Source: a virus. From it: a stretch of DNA of 44,719 bases. This document shows positions 1 through 10,486 of the stretch, one piece after another. Numbering within the stretch: the first letter of the stretch is position 1; each line of letters opens with the position of its first letter. The translations under genes and the position numbers were made by a program. The DNA is taken from IMG/VR virus record IMGVR_UViG_3300012936_000034, positions 1 through 44,719 of that record; one strand, 5' to 3'. The notes beneath the pieces are model-generated. The model worked only from the letters and a program-made list of their open reading frames with translations. It had not been told where the DNA came from and ran no database searches.

Positions 1-68
1 AGGCACTCCGCGAGGTTTATCTTGACGTTGACGTTGCGAATTCCTCGTTCACTGCATACAAAGAGTAA
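1..68 (+). CDS. C-terminal end of the upstream baseplate gene, probably gp6 (partial)
   Basis: An open frame enters from the left edge (codons from base 3) and ends at TAA 66-68, giving about 21 residues ending in SSFTAYKE. The other frame that could reach the next gene is closed by TGA near base 23. The stop lies 5 nt before the gp7 ATG, so the two genes are tightly coupled. In T4 and its relatives the gene before gp7 is gp6, the baseplate wedge subunit. That synteny, not the short peptide, is the basis of the name. Too little is present for a domain call. Confidence 0.55.
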   Translation, partial: ALREVYLDVDVANSSFTAYKE

Positions 69-73
69 AGTAA

Positions 74-3000
74 ATGCCTGCTGTAAAGACTAAGAGAATT
101 TCCACTCTGATCGAGACACAGCTTCCTGCTTTTATTTCTGATGAATACGAACTGTTTAGTAAGTTCGTTCAGAAGTATTACGAAGCACAGGAGGTGCAAG
201 GTGGCACATTGGATGTTATTAATAACATTCAGAAGTATGCTGACATCGATTTTTATGAGAAGAACATTCTCAAGCAGCACGATGTTTTAGCAGCGGCAGT
301 TACTGACAGCAATACTACGATTACTGTCAACGATGCACAATCGTTTCCAAAGAAAAACGGATATATCCGCATTGATGATGAGATCATCTTCTATGCAACT
401 AGAACAGACACTGAGTTCCAAGAATGCTCTCGCGGTGTTAGTGGCAACACATCTCTTGGTGACTTATATGAAGCAAGCAATTTTACTAGTACAAATGCCG
501 CAGCGCACGTTGCAGGACAAAAGGTTTACAATGTAAGTAACCTATTCCTGTATGCACTAGTCAAGAATTTTGAAAAGCAATACCTAGGTTCTTTCCCTGA
601 GAAGTATCTCAGAGGTGAAGTAGATAAGAGAACCCTTATTAAGAACATTCAGAAGTTCTACAAGTCAAAAGGAACTAAGAGTTCTATTCAGTTTATCTTC
701 AATACCATTGTATCTACTGATGGAGATAAACCAGAGACTTACAAACCAAGAGATTTTACATATAAGTCCTCTAATTCTGATTGGATCAATGTTTATGCAC
801 TTAAGTGCAAGATTGTCAGTGGTGATCCTAAGTTATTGATTGGTAAACCAGTTATTCAGGAAGAGACCACTGAATATGGTTTTGCATCTGCTACTGTAGA
901 TAACGTACAAGCAGATGGCACAAGAGACGGTGAGCAAATCTTCAACATCATTCTTGCTCCTGAGACTGTAAATGGTGAATTCTTTGTATCTACAAAAACT
1001 AAACTCGCGAGATCCCTTGCAGGAACTGCGAGTTCAGGGAATAGAATTAACGTATTTTCAACAAATGGTTGGGGTAAGAAAGGATCTATTCTGATTGGTG
1101 AAGAGACGATTGAGTTTGCCGAAAAGAATGCAACTCAGTTTATTATCAAAAATAGACAACCATCTTCTGCATTTAGTTACCCTACTGATACCGAAGTATA
1201 CAAACCAGTAGTTGTTCGTGGTTCTGGCGTTACGATGCTAGTCCTTGGTATTGTATACAACCTAGAAACTCTTGATACTCAACCATATTCTTCGGTTGGT
1301 GATCAAATCTTAGTATCCAATCCTGGTTTTGAGACAGCAGATCCAAAAATTGTCGATATTACAAGCAACCAGACACGTTGGTTGTTAGATAATGGTTCTT
1401 CTGTAAACATTCCTACACTACCAGCAGTTGCCAATTCTCTGAATGAAGTAACAACTAACGTAACATCTATCCACGAGGATGATCAGTATTACTATATCAC
1501 ATCTTCTGGTTTCCCATCACACAAAATTTTAGATGGATCTTTAGTAAGTGATACATTGCTAGATCAAAACATTCTACGTTTGATCAGAAAAGAAGCAACT
1601 ACATCTACTGAAAGATATCAAACACCAAAAGCAGATACTTCTATTTTCCTTAACGGTGTAAGAGGATACAGTTATAGAGACACAGAAAGTATTCGTTATG
1701 GTGTATTAGAAGAAATCAAGATTGACACACAAGGTAGAGGGTATGATGATCCTCCATTTGTTCTAGTTGATCAAGTTCCTAGTAAAGCAATTGCAGTTCT
1801 TGCTGGTCAGGTTGTAGAACGTATTATTGTTAATACTACAGATATCTTCCCACAAACACCAACTATCGAAATTACCTCAGGTAGAGGTGCAATAGTTCGT
1901 GCTGTTGTTACTGGTGGTAAAGTAACATCTCTACAAATTGATAATCCTGGTGAATACTACTCTACACCACCCGTTGTCAGAATTACTGACATGGCAGGTA
2001 GAGGACGTTTTGCTAGTTTTACATCTATTGTTAATGCACAAGGTGAACTAACTGGTTTTGAGACTGTAGACGAAGGTAACTTCTACAATCAAAATACTGT
2101 TAAAGTAGATATCATTCCAGTTGGTGAAGGTGCATCTGCAAATCCTTTACTTAAAGAATGGAATTTCAACAGGTATGAAAAGATTGGAATTAATCTTGAT
2201 ACCGAAAATGGTTATGTCTTCCCAAACTATAATAATGTTCTAGAACATGGTTATGGTTATGTTGCTAATCCAAAAGCATTACGAGTTGCTCTAAGCGATA
2301 ACATCAACAGTGCAGGAACTGAACCTGCAAATAAAACCCACTCACCTATCCTAGGGTTTGCTTATGATGGTAACCCAATCTATGGTCCATTCAGTTACGA
2401 AGATCCACTAGATGTTTCATCCCCCATCGTGAGGATGACTTCTAGTTATGGACTGAATAATTCCCGCAGTAACGGTCCAAATGTAAGCACGTATCCCCTT
2501 GGTTCATTTGTTAATGATTACACTTACACTCATAAGAGCGGATCATTAGACGAAAACAATGGACGATTTTGTATTACCCCAGAATTTCCGAAAGGAACTT
2601 ATGCTTATTTCCTTACTATTGATAGCAATCAAGTACCGCAATTCCCATACATTCTAGGTGCAAATTTCTATTCACTACCAGTAGATAGTAATTATAATTC
2701 TGACATCAATCAAAATGATGTTCCTAAGAATGCTAAGCGTTACTACATTCCTGGTATGCCTAGAAATGGTGAAGGATTTATTGGTAACATTTCTGATGTA
2801 ACATCAGGAACTATTGATGCTATTGAAAGTATTGCATCATCTAATAATTTCTCTGTTAATAATAACGTATATTTTAATAACCTAGGTACAGAGGGAACCG
2901 AAGCAGAAGCAAAGGTTGCATCTGTAAAAGGTAAGAGTGTTAACTACTTACAAAGTAAAGAAACAAAGGTAGTTAAGTTAACTACAATTCAAACTGCATA

Positions 3001-6000
3001 TCTGTTTGCGAACGATACATTAAGACAACCAAGTTCTGGCGCTTTTGGTGAAATTGTCGGAACAGTTCGTAGTGACAATACTATCGTTCTTAAAAATGTC
3101 AATGGAACGTTTGATACTACTGGTACGTTCTCTGCTGACATTAAAACATTCTCTGTTCTATTAGATCAAGATAGTTCTTATACAGAGGGTGCTACTATAA
3201 CTCTAACAAATGGTATTGATCCATCTACTACAACTGCTGAAGTTCTAGAAGGAACAAACAGACAGAACGTAGTTAAAATTAAGGTTACTGGTGGAACATG
3301 GGGAATTGATGATGATTTCTTCCTACAGTCCAGTAATCTTTTTGATACTATTGGTTCTAGAATTATTACACTTACTTCACTGAGTGATAACTTAGAACCA
3401 TTTGAAGTTAATCAAAGTGTTGCTCTGGTTGAAACAAATACAGCACATGGTCTTGGCATTGGAGATAAAGTTGACGTTGATATCAATCCAGACGATGCTA
3501 CAAAAACTAAGACTTATTATGTAAGAAAGAGAATTTACCAAACAGCAAATCTACTTGCACCAAATGCAAACTCTACCATTGACTTTACTGGTATTGGTAG
3601 ATTTGAGGTTTTAAATGGTGGTGCAGATTATACTGCTGGTACATATAATAATATTGCATTAACTGGTGGATCAGGCACAGGTGCTACAGCATCGATCACA
3701 GTTTCTGCTGCTGGTGTTGTATCCAGTGTGCAGTTACAAGATGCTGGATCTGGATATGCTAAAGGAGATTACCTTGGTGTTGCTGACGAAGATCTGGCAA
3801 GATCTGGTGGATCTCTAAGTACACAAAGATTAGTTGTATTTGTAGATCACGTTGGTTTTGCTGCTGGTCAAACACAAGTTACTGTAAAAGACGGCACAAG
3901 ATATGCTGATGGAGATCTCATCTCTATTGGTAGTGAAGTTCTAGAGATTTCTTCTATCAGTGGACAAGTTCTTACTGTCATTAGAGGTAGAGAGGGAACA
4001 ACTGATATTGATCATTATAATGAACAACCAGTTACTCTATACAAACCAAAATACAATTTCTCTGCTAATCAACAGATTTTCACTGGTGCATATTCTGGAT
4101 ACATTCAGTCATATGATAGAGAGACACAATCTATTGTTATTTTCTATGATTATGCAACCGAGACTTCTACAGCAAATGCACTAACTCCTAGTTCTAGTTT
4201 CTTCGATGTTAGTTCTCAAGATAGACTGGTAAGTATTGATTCTGTTGGTCCTCTAATCTATAAGTTTGAGTTCTCTGAAGATAATACTACATTTACTCCT
4301 AATCCAGATATTAATGTACAGGAGTTCTACAAGTATAGATTTGACACGTCTCACTCTTCTCTCACTGGGACTTACTTTGATATGTCTCCTAGTAAGAGTT
4401 TCAATTTAAAAACATTAGAAAAGACTGCCTCGACAATTCTACCAGGAAACCCTGGCGCTTTCACTGATGTCAAGTTTGGTTTTGGTGCTAGATTAGCATC
4501 CAATAACTATAGTAAGAAGGTAGGCACAGACTTCACCAACTTCTACTATTTTGATAATAAAGGCATTGTAAATGCCGAGGGCAAGTCTCTTAGAATTATA
4601 ACAGATCCACTGCAAGGTGTCAAGAATATCAATTATGTTACAGCAACTCGTTTTGTTTATGATATTGATAGTGAACCTCTTTGGGATGGTTCTGGATCCA
4701 TTTCTTATACTACTACTGGTCAGTTCGCTGTTGGTGAGATTAACAGTTATGCGATCACAAACCTTGGACTAAACTATAAGAAAGTTCCAGTTATTGATGG
4801 TGTTGATCCTAATGAAAAATTTAGAGCAACTGCAACTGTTCTATTCGATAGAGCATCTCAAAATATTGTCGGTATTAATGTAACTAATAAAGGATCAAAC
4901 TATTCAAATCCAAAAGTAATTATTACTAATGGTGATGGCGTAAATGCAACTTTTAAAGTTGTTGTTAGAAATGGTGAGATCTTCTCTGTTGTTGTAGACA
5001 ATCCTGGTAGAGGATATACGTTTGCTCCTGAAGTAGCAATTGTTGAAGGAGATGTTGAGGCATATGTAGATAGCACAACAATTGGTATTCCTAGAAGTAT
5101 TTCTATTGTTAACAACGGTGGTTCTTTCCACTTAGATAAAACAGTATCTTCTACATTCTCATCCAACTATATTGTTAGTATTGCAAAGAACAGTGATACA
5201 TCATATAGAAAAGGTGAGGTTGTTACACAGACTATTAATGGTACAGAGGTATTCAGAGCAACTGTAACAGAATGGAGAAAAGGATCTAATCTACTAAAAC
5301 TTAGAAATATAACTGGTATTGTTAGAGAAAATGTAGAACTTAGAGGTATTGGTTTATATGCTCGTGGAACAGTCCGTAAGGTTTATGTTACTACGTTCAG
5401 TGAAGACATTGCTTCTTTCTATGATAATATTGGATACTATAAGTCCGACAAAGGGCGTTTGGGTGTATCTAATCAAAAAGTATTAGATAGTTTCTTCTAT
5501 CAAGACTACTCTTATGTTGTTAAATCTAAAACACCAATTGATCAATGGCGTGAGTTAATTAAATCTACTACTCACCCTGCTGGTTTCCAATTGTTTGGAC
5601 AAGTAGACGTTGAGGCAACTGCTGGTACAGAAATGCCAGCAGAGATGCCAAAGGCAGATCATTTCACTATCCTACAATTATGGGATCCTCAGAAGAATAG
5701 AATTACTGTTGAGAACACAACTAGAGTTGTAACTCAAAGTTTACAGAAAGTTGAAAATACAAGAATTCGTAAAGCACAAGGATCTGCTGCTACAAGTGAA
5801 TTCTTATTCAATGAAATGCTTGCTTTTGAGGTTAGACTTTATAATACCACTCCTGGTTATTATGATGATGTAACTAATCCTCCAAATCCTGCTGATGCTA
5901 AACCATGGTGGTTTAAAAATCCATTTACTGGATATTATGATAGCGATGGTAGATTACAAGGAAAGACAACATTCGACCTTAGAAATGTAAACACAGATAC

Positions 6001-9000
6001 AGTGTTTACACCATATGATGAAAAGAATTTGATTGTCACTCTAGATGGCGTACTGCAAGATCCTGGACTTTCATATACTGTTTCTGGTAGTCAGATTGTA
6101 TTCTCTGCCCCACCACTAGGAGCAAATCAAAAGCAGACTGGTGAAGGAACAACTGATGTTACTAAGTATGGCGGCGTTAACTTCTATGCTAAGTACATTT
6201 CATTCAAAGATAATCAATACAACGATAAGCATTTTAGAAAATTAAAAAATATCTACCAACGTAATGGTAGATGGATCGATGCTGCAAATCAAATCGAAAG
6301 AAATATCGAGTTTATCATTGACGAGACTATTGGTTATGCACAAGCAACTCACCCATCTTTAGATTGGGCAACTAAGACTGATGATTACCAGAGAAACATC
6401 AGATCTATCTTAGAAGCATACGATCACGATCTTCGTTTTGGTGGAAACATTAAGACTATTGATTATACAGAGATCTTTAATTCTGATAGTGAATATCTGT
6501 ATATTCAAAACAATAGATCTGCTTCTACTGATATCTTTGAGTATGCTACTAGACTAGCAAAACTTGCTATTAGAAACTGGGATTACATCGATGTAAACAT
6601 CACATACATCCAAGGTTCTACAGTAATGAATGTCAGCAATACTGACAACATTGCTATCGGTATGTTTGTAAGTTCTGGTAGAGCATATCCAGAAGGAACA
6701 AAAGTTGTTTCTATCGATAGTGATACACAAATTACTCTTAGTCGTGCTGCTCTAGCAAACTCTGCTGGTGGCGGTGGTGTTCCTGCAGGTAACACTCCAT
6801 TGTCAGGAGGTGGAACCACTGGAGTTCTACCAACTAGTACGGCATCTGTTGCTCCTGGCAACACATTTTCTGTCCCACCTGGTCAAACAGTTAGTGTTGG
6901 TGTATCTTTCTCTGGTACAGACCAAGCAACGTTCTCTTGGAGTAATCTAAACAATGGAACCTTCTATGATGCTGGAACATTAATCAATCTTAATAGATCT
7001 TTTATCATCAGTGCTACAGAAAGTTATCGTGCTGCTAATGCTAACACTGCAGTAAGTGCTGCACTTTGTGAAAAACTTATTGGGTCACAAATAGATGATA
7101 TTGTATATCATTTGAGATATGGTGGCAACCAAAGATTGGTTCAGAACAGTAGGTTAGATTTCTGGGTTGAGACTGGATATCCTGATGGAGAAATTCGTAA
7201 GTTTACTACTGACGGTGGTATCAACAATCTAGATGGCATGGATCTAATTTTTGATTATGCTAAAGATCAAATGGTCCTAGCAATGAGAAACTTAGGACAA
7301 GTTACTGATCCTGATGTTCTGGTTGATAATCTAACACCAGTATGTGCAGATGTTGAAAGTGCTCTTGGAACTTTCTCTAGTATCAGTAAAGATATTATGA
7401 GATATGGTCCTGGTTATGTCATTGAAACTAAGCAGAATATAAACAAACCAGGAAACTGGGCAGCAAAACTAACATACAGCAATATCCATATTATTGGTGA
7501 TCCAATTCTACCAGTAGGTGAGTGTGATGATGTTGTTTCCGCTACAGATTCTCTATTTGCAAATGTTAGAGATATTCTACAACAAGAAAGTGTAACAAGA
7601 TCTCTACCTGACTTTATTGATGGAGAAACAAAAGAATTTGAACTATATTGGGAAGATAGCAGTCCTGTAAAACTTGAACAAGATGAAAATCTTTTCCTTA
7701 CTATCAATGCAGTATTACAAAGACCTAAGTATACAGAAAATTATCCACTCTTCGATGCATACTTTATTGACAGAAGTGTAATTCCAAACTTGATTAAGTT
7801 TGATGTTGCTCCTATCTGGGATCAAGACCTAGGTGCTAAGTCTATTGGAGAACCAACTGCTGTAGAAAAAGTTGTTGGTGTAGGTGTAGGTAATTACAAG
7901 AGACTTACTATTGACTATGCTCTAGCAAATGGTGTAAGAACTGGTCCTTTCCTAATTCTAGATGTAGAAGATAATACTGTACAAAATATTGAGAGTGAAG
8001 ACAACTTATATGTTTTCCTCGATGGTGTATTACAGCAGAAAGGTGAAAGAAAGTCATACACAATTTCTGGTCCAAATATTTTCTTTAACGTTCCTATTGA
8101 CCCAGAAGTTAAGATTGACATGCGTTACCTCTATGGTAGAGACGTAGGTCAAATTCTCAATATCTATGACTATGCTCCAGACACATATTTTGCTAGAGCA
8201 AGACTTGAAATAGATTTTGATAGTTCTATACTCTCACCATATCAAACTTATTCTTGGATGGGAGATAAGATTGGTTCACCTATTCATGTATGGCAAGTAA
8301 AAGCAGACGGCACATATAATGTCATTGGTGAAGTATCTAACTTGTTTGTTTCTGGTAATACTTTATCATGGGATCTAAAGTCTCAAAATGCTAGTATTGA
8401 CGAAACTCTCGATCTTGTATTTGGTGTAAAAGGATATTATAACAGAACTTTCGTTGTTGCTGTTGCTGATTACACAAATATAAATCTTGTCTATAAGACA
8501 GATGAATTGGGAAGAAAGGTTCTTGAAGATGATAATGCTCTTTGGTCTGGTACTTTCTTAGGTAAGACTTATAGAAGTCCATTCTTGTCACTCTCTAGCG
8601 GAGATCAAATCCGTGTTGAGGGAGAAGATGGATTTAGAAAGATCAAGAGACTACCACAAACTGCTACAAGTAAAGATGGTAGACCTGGAGAGCAACTAAC
8701 AGATGATATCTATGGAGCAGTCTCAATTGAGACTTATACTGGTATTACTAGAGGTGAAGGTCTTGCTGTAGTTGCCACTATTGAGAATGGTTCTGTCGTA
8801 TCGCTAACCTGGAACCAACGTAGTTACGATCCTCTTACACAACCTACTGCATATCAATATTATACACCACCTGTTCTTAAGTTCATTCCTAAGAATGGTA
8901 ATGGTGGTGGTGCTAGAGCAAATGTACTAGTAGCAAAAGGTCAAGTCATTAGTGTAGACTTGATTGATGGTGGTTCTGGATATACCGAAGCACCACAAGT

Positions 9001-10465
9001 AATTGTTTCTAGAAGGTTTGATATCTTAAGTGAAAGAGATATTGGTGTATCACTTGTTACACTAAATCTTAACACTCAAGTACAAGGATTTGGTATGAGT
9101 GCCATTTCCTTCATTAGTGAGATTAGTGACGCTGGTCTTACTGGTATTTCTTCTGGATCTAGTGTATCTCTTGGTATTCCAATTTCTGAGATTGATATTG
9201 AGAGAGTATTCACACCAGATGAAATTGAAGTATTCTCTATTGGTGGACAATTAGATCCTCAGAGAGATGTTATTGAAGTTAAGTCTTGGCAGGAAACATC
9301 TGCTGCTGATGTTCCATTAATTGACACATTCCACAATGCAACAGTTGTATCTGCTGAAGTACAAGACATCGTTACTGTCAATTCTATCTCGACAGTAAGT
9401 AAGGCAATCACAACCACTATTGAGAATTTAATTCCTAATGATGCGTTGTCTAATGTCAACTTCTTTGAGACTGCTGCTTACTTACAGGTTGACCTTGCTC
9501 CTGGCGAGACAGTTGTATACATTGCAGATACCACTAAGTTTGATATGACTGGTTCCTTACTTATCGGAGATGAAGTTGTCTTCTATAATAGGAAACAAAG
9601 TGATCGTTTTACTCAAGTTGATAGAGCACAAAGAGGAACAACCGAGAAAGGATGGTTAGCAGGAACCTTCATTAGACAGATCCCAGAACTTGTATCTGTT
9701 GCATTCGGTGGTGTACTTGAGATCCAGAGTGAAAGCGATGTTACAATGGTCTCTGCTGGATTTGTAGATTCTGGATTTGAAAGAAAAGTAGAAAGACAAG
9801 TAACTGCTCCTGAAGAGTTGGATATTACCAAGTCTGCATTGGAGATTGTTCTTACTCCTCCACCTGGCGGAGTTGTTGATGGATATGAGGAAACTGCATT
9901 TATTGCAGATCCTGTTATCAAGAGAGACGGTTCTTCTGTTGATCTAATTGATGTACAAGGTCTATACTATGTTACTAAGAGAGATACTACAGAAGTTCAG
10001 GTTGTAAACTCCGTATTTGGAGTTGATGTTGGTTACATTGGAAAGTATACCAGAACTAATGTCGGACATACTATCAATCATTTTGATGGTATCTTTGATG
10101 ATGGTTCTGCCAATGCTTCTGGTCTTTCTATCTTAGAATTCTCAACTTATTTCCCTGCATTTAGAATTGAAGATTTCACTAAGCGTGGTAGTTCTAGTTA
10201 CACTATTGCTGGTGCATACTTCAATCTACTACCACCATCAATCCAGAACCCTGTTGCTATAACAAGTAGTTCTGGAACAATTCCATCCACTGTTCAGGTA
10301 CAAGATACTACATTGTTCCCAACAACTGGATATGTATTCACCTCTGGTGGATCTGTTATACAATATACTGGTAAGACATCCAATTCATTCACAGGATGTA
10401 CACATGTTAAGGGTCCAACTACCATTTCAAATGGACAACAGTTGGTTCCGCATACAATTACCTAA
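74..10465 (+). CDS. 7: Giant baseplate wedge protein gp7-like
   Basis: 3463 aa, against about 1030 aa for T4 gp7. Assigned as gp7 from its place between a probable gp6 end and gp8, and from its N-terminal region: LIETQLPAFI near residue 12, an FVQKYYEAQE helix, and DKRTLIKNI..FYKSKGT near residues 185-205, typical of myovirus wedge/tail proteins. In T4, gp7 nucleates the wedge and contacts gp8, gp10 and gp53. The rest is modular. GxGY beta modules lie near residues 545-680, 1198-1236, 1556-1660 and 2930-2980. A YHYH-like domain covers 756-850. LDGVLQ-type modules lie near 1985, 2538 and 2644. Two helical DL..GGN...AMRN modules lie near 2073-2172 and 2328-2413. Hairpin modules of the form GDEVVFY...RG..GTT...G..V include one close to the C-terminus. 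No signal peptide or membrane segment is seen. The ATG follows the upstream stop by 5 nt. Assignment is fairly sure; the roles of the inserted modules are unknown. Confidence 0.82.
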   Translation: MPAVKTKRISTLIETQLPAFISDEYELFSKFVQKYYEAQEVQGGTLDVINNIQKYADIDFYEKNILKQHDVLAAAVTDSNTTITVNDAQSFPKKNGYIRIDDEIIFYATRTDTEFQECSRGVSGNTSLGDLYEASNFTSTNAAAHVAGQKVYNVSNLFLYALVKNFEKQYLGSFPEKYLRGEVDKRTLIKNIQKFYKSKGTKSSIQFIFNTIVSTDGDKPETYKPRDFTYKSSNSDWINVYALKCKIVSGDPKLLIGKPVIQEETTEYGFASATVDNVQADGTRDGEQIFNIILAPETVNGEFFVSTKTKLARSLAGTASSGNRINVFSTNGWGKKGSILIGEETIEFAEKNATQFIIKNRQPSSAFSYPTDTEVYKPVVVRGSGVTMLVLGIVYNLETLDTQPYSSVGDQILVSNPGFETADPKIVDITSNQTRWLLDNGSSVNIPTLPAVANSLNEVTTNVTSIHEDDQYYYITSSGFPSHKILDGSLVSDTLLDQNILRLIRKEATTSTERYQTPKADTSIFLNGVRGYSYRDTESIRYGVLEEIKIDTQGRGYDDPPFVLVDQVPSKAIAVLAGQVVERIIVNTTDIFPQTPTIEITSGRGAIVRAVVTGGKVTSLQIDNPGEYYSTPPVVRITDMAGRGRFASFTSIVNAQGELTGFETVDEGNFYNQNTVKVDIIPVGEGASANPLLKEWNFNRYEKIGINLDTENGYVFPNYNNVLEHGYGYVANPKALRVALSDNINSAGTEPANKTHSPILGFAYDGNPIYGPFSYEDPLDVSSPIVRMTSSYGLNNSRSNGPNVSTYPLGSFVNDYTYTHKSGSLDENNGRFCITPEFPKGTYAYFLTIDSNQVPQFPYILGANFYSLPVDSNYNSDINQNDVPKNAKRYYIPGMPRNGEGFIGNISDVTSGTIDAIESIASSNNFSVNNNVYFNNLGTEGTEAEAKVASVKGKSVNYLQSKETKVVKLTTIQTAYLFANDTLRQPSSGAFGEIVGTVRSDNTIVLKNVNGTFDTTGTFSADIKTFSVLLDQDSSYTEGATITLTNGIDPSTTTAEVLEGTNRQNVVKIKVTGGTWGIDDDFFLQSSNLFDTIGSRIITLTSLSDNLEPFEVNQSVALVETNTAHGLGIGDKVDVDINPDDATKTKTYYVRKRIYQTANLLAPNANSTIDFTGIGRFEVLNGGADYTAGTYNNIALTGGSGTGATASITVSAAGVVSSVQLQDAGSGYAKGDYLGVADEDLARSGGSLSTQRLVVFVDHVGFAAGQTQVTVKDGTRYADGDLISIGSEVLEISSISGQVLTVIRGREGTTDIDHYNEQPVTLYKPKYNFSANQQIFTGAYSGYIQSYDRETQSIVIFYDYATETSTANALTPSSSFFDVSSQDRLVSIDSVGPLIYKFEFSEDNTTFTPNPDINVQEFYKYRFDTSHSSLTGTYFDMSPSKSFNLKTLEKTASTILPGNPGAFTDVKFGFGARLASNNYSKKVGTDFTNFYYFDNKGIVNAEGKSLRIITDPLQGVKNINYVTATRFVYDIDSEPLWDGSGSISYTTTGQFAVGEINSYAITNLGLNYKKVPVIDGVDPNEKFRATATVLFDRASQNIVGINVTNKGSNYSNPKVIITNGDGVNATFKVVVRNGEIFSVVVDNPGRGYTFAPEVAIVEGDVEAYVDSTTIGIPRSISIVNNGGSFHLDKTVSSTFSSNYIVSIAKNSDTSYRKGEVVTQTINGTEVFRATVTEWRKGSNLLKLRNITGIVRENVELRGIGLYARGTVRKVYVTTFSEDIASFYDNIGYYKSDKGRLGVSNQKVLDSFFYQDYSYVVKSKTPIDQWRELIKSTTHPAGFQLFGQVDVEATAGTEMPAEMPKADHFTILQLWDPQKNRITVENTTRVVTQSLQKVENTRIRKAQGSAATSEFLFNEMLAFEVRLYNTTPGYYDDVTNPPNPADAKPWWFKNPFTGYYDSDGRLQGKTTFDLRNVNTDTVFTPYDEKNLIVTLDGVLQDPGLSYTVSGSQIVFSAPPLGANQKQTGEGTTDVTKYGGVNFYAKYISFKDNQYNDKHFRKLKNIYQRNGRWIDAANQIERNIEFIIDETIGYAQATHPSLDWATKTDDYQRNIRSILEAYDHDLRFGGNIKTIDYTEIFNSDSEYLYIQNNRSASTDIFEYATRLAKLAIRNWDYIDVNITYIQGSTVMNVSNTDNIAIGMFVSSGRAYPEGTKVVSIDSDTQITLSRAALANSAGGGGVPAGNTPLSGGGTTGVLPTSTASVAPGNTFSVPPGQTVSVGVSFSGTDQATFSWSNLNNGTFYDAGTLINLNRSFIISATESYRAANANTAVSAALCEKLIGSQIDDIVYHLRYGGNQRLVQNSRLDFWVETGYPDGEIRKFTTDGGINNLDGMDLIFDYAKDQMVLAMRNLGQVTDPDVLVDNLTPVCADVESALGTFSSISKDIMRYGPGYVIETKQNINKPGNWAAKLTYSNIHIIGDPILPVGECDDVVSATDSLFANVRDILQQESVTRSLPDFIDGETKEFELYWEDSSPVKLEQDENLFLTINAVLQRPKYTENYPLFDAYFIDRSVIPNLIKFDVAPIWDQDLGAKSIGEPTAVEKVVGVGVGNYKRLTIDYALANGVRTGPFLILDVEDNTVQNIESEDNLYVFLDGVLQQKGERKSYTISGPNIFFNVPIDPEVKIDMRYLYGRDVGQILNIYDYAPDTYFARARLEIDFDSSILSPYQTYSWMGDKIGSPIHVWQVKADGTYNVIGEVSNLFVSGNTLSWDLKSQNASIDETLDLVFGVKGYYNRTFVVAVADYTNINLVYKTDELGRKVLEDDNALWSGTFLGKTYRSPFLSLSSGDQIRVEGEDGFRKIKRLPQTATSKDGRPGEQLTDDIYGAVSIETYTGITRGEGLAVVATIENGSVVSLTWNQRSYDPLTQPTAYQYYTPPVLKFIPKNGNGGGARANVLVAKGQVISVDLIDGGSGYTEAPQVIVSRRFDILSERDIGVSLVTLNLNTQVQGFGMSAISFISEISDAGLTGISSGSSVSLGIPISEIDIERVFTPDEIEVFSIGGQLDPQRDVIEVKSWQETSAADVPLIDTFHNATVVSAEVQDIVTVNSISTVSKAITTTIENLIPNDALSNVNFFETAAYLQVDLAPGETVVYIADTTKFDMTGSLLIGDEVVFYNRKQSDRFTQVDRAQRGTTEKGWLAGTFIRQIPELVSVAFGGVLEIQSESDVTMVSAGFVDSGFERKVERQVTAPEELDITKSALEIVLTPPPGGVVDGYEETAFIADPVIKRDGSSVDLIDVQGLYYVTKRDTTEVQVVNSVFGVDVGYIGKYTRTNVGHTINHFDGIFDDGSANASGLSILEFSTYFPAFRIEDFTKRGSSSYTIAGAYFNLLPPSIQNPVAITSSSGTIPSTVQVQDTTLFPTTGYVFTSGGSVIQYTGKTSNSFTGCTHVKGPTTISNGQQLVPHTIT
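2339..2623 (+). other. YHYH-like domain inside gp7
   Basis: Encodes about residues 756-850 of gp7. It starts with HSPILGFAYDGNPIYGP and ends with DENNGRFCITPEFPKGTYAY, which match the conserved blocks of the YHYH family as I remember it (HSPI.GwA.DG.PIYGPyGY ... LDe.NGRfcvTPEyP.GTYAYF). The domain is known from bacterial and marine viral proteins and has no settled function. It carries one Cys (833) and His 756. The N-terminal part of the family, which holds the eponymous motif, is not evident here. Confidence 0.7.
6290..7315 (+). repeat. Two helical DL..GGN...AMRN modules in gp7
   Basis: Residues about 2073-2172 and 2328-2413 both fit the pattern: helix, DLR[FY]GGN, about 30-45 variable residues, then YA...(L/M)..A(I/M)RN. 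Copy A ends in LAIRNWDYI and copy B in LAMRNLGQV. They are separated by a GM.V/IDSDTQITLS module and a Gly/Pro/Thr-rich linker. The same module occurs twice in the 3019-aa protein encoded from 26376. Identity is visible at protein level only; the DNA has diverged. Confidence 0.65.
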
Positions 10466-10486
10466 ATATTGCTATAAATATAAATA
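10462..10486 (+). promoter_or_regulatory. Tandem T4-type late promoter motifs before gp8
   Basis: The 58-nt gap after gp7 holds CTAAATA (10462-10468, containing the gp7 stop codon) and two overlapping perfect TATAAATA octamers at 10473-10480 and 10479-10486. TATAAATA is the T4 late -10 element read by host RNA polymerase with phage gp55 and the sliding clamp. The second octamer lies 37 nt before the gp8 ATG, leaving room for a short leader. Confidence 0.75.

Noticed and set aside
9613-9921. 102-codon open frame on the minus strand inside gp7
   Set aside because: It is antisense to a well-formed gp7 module. Its Ser/Thr/Pro-rich composition follows from the codon bias of the opposite strand.
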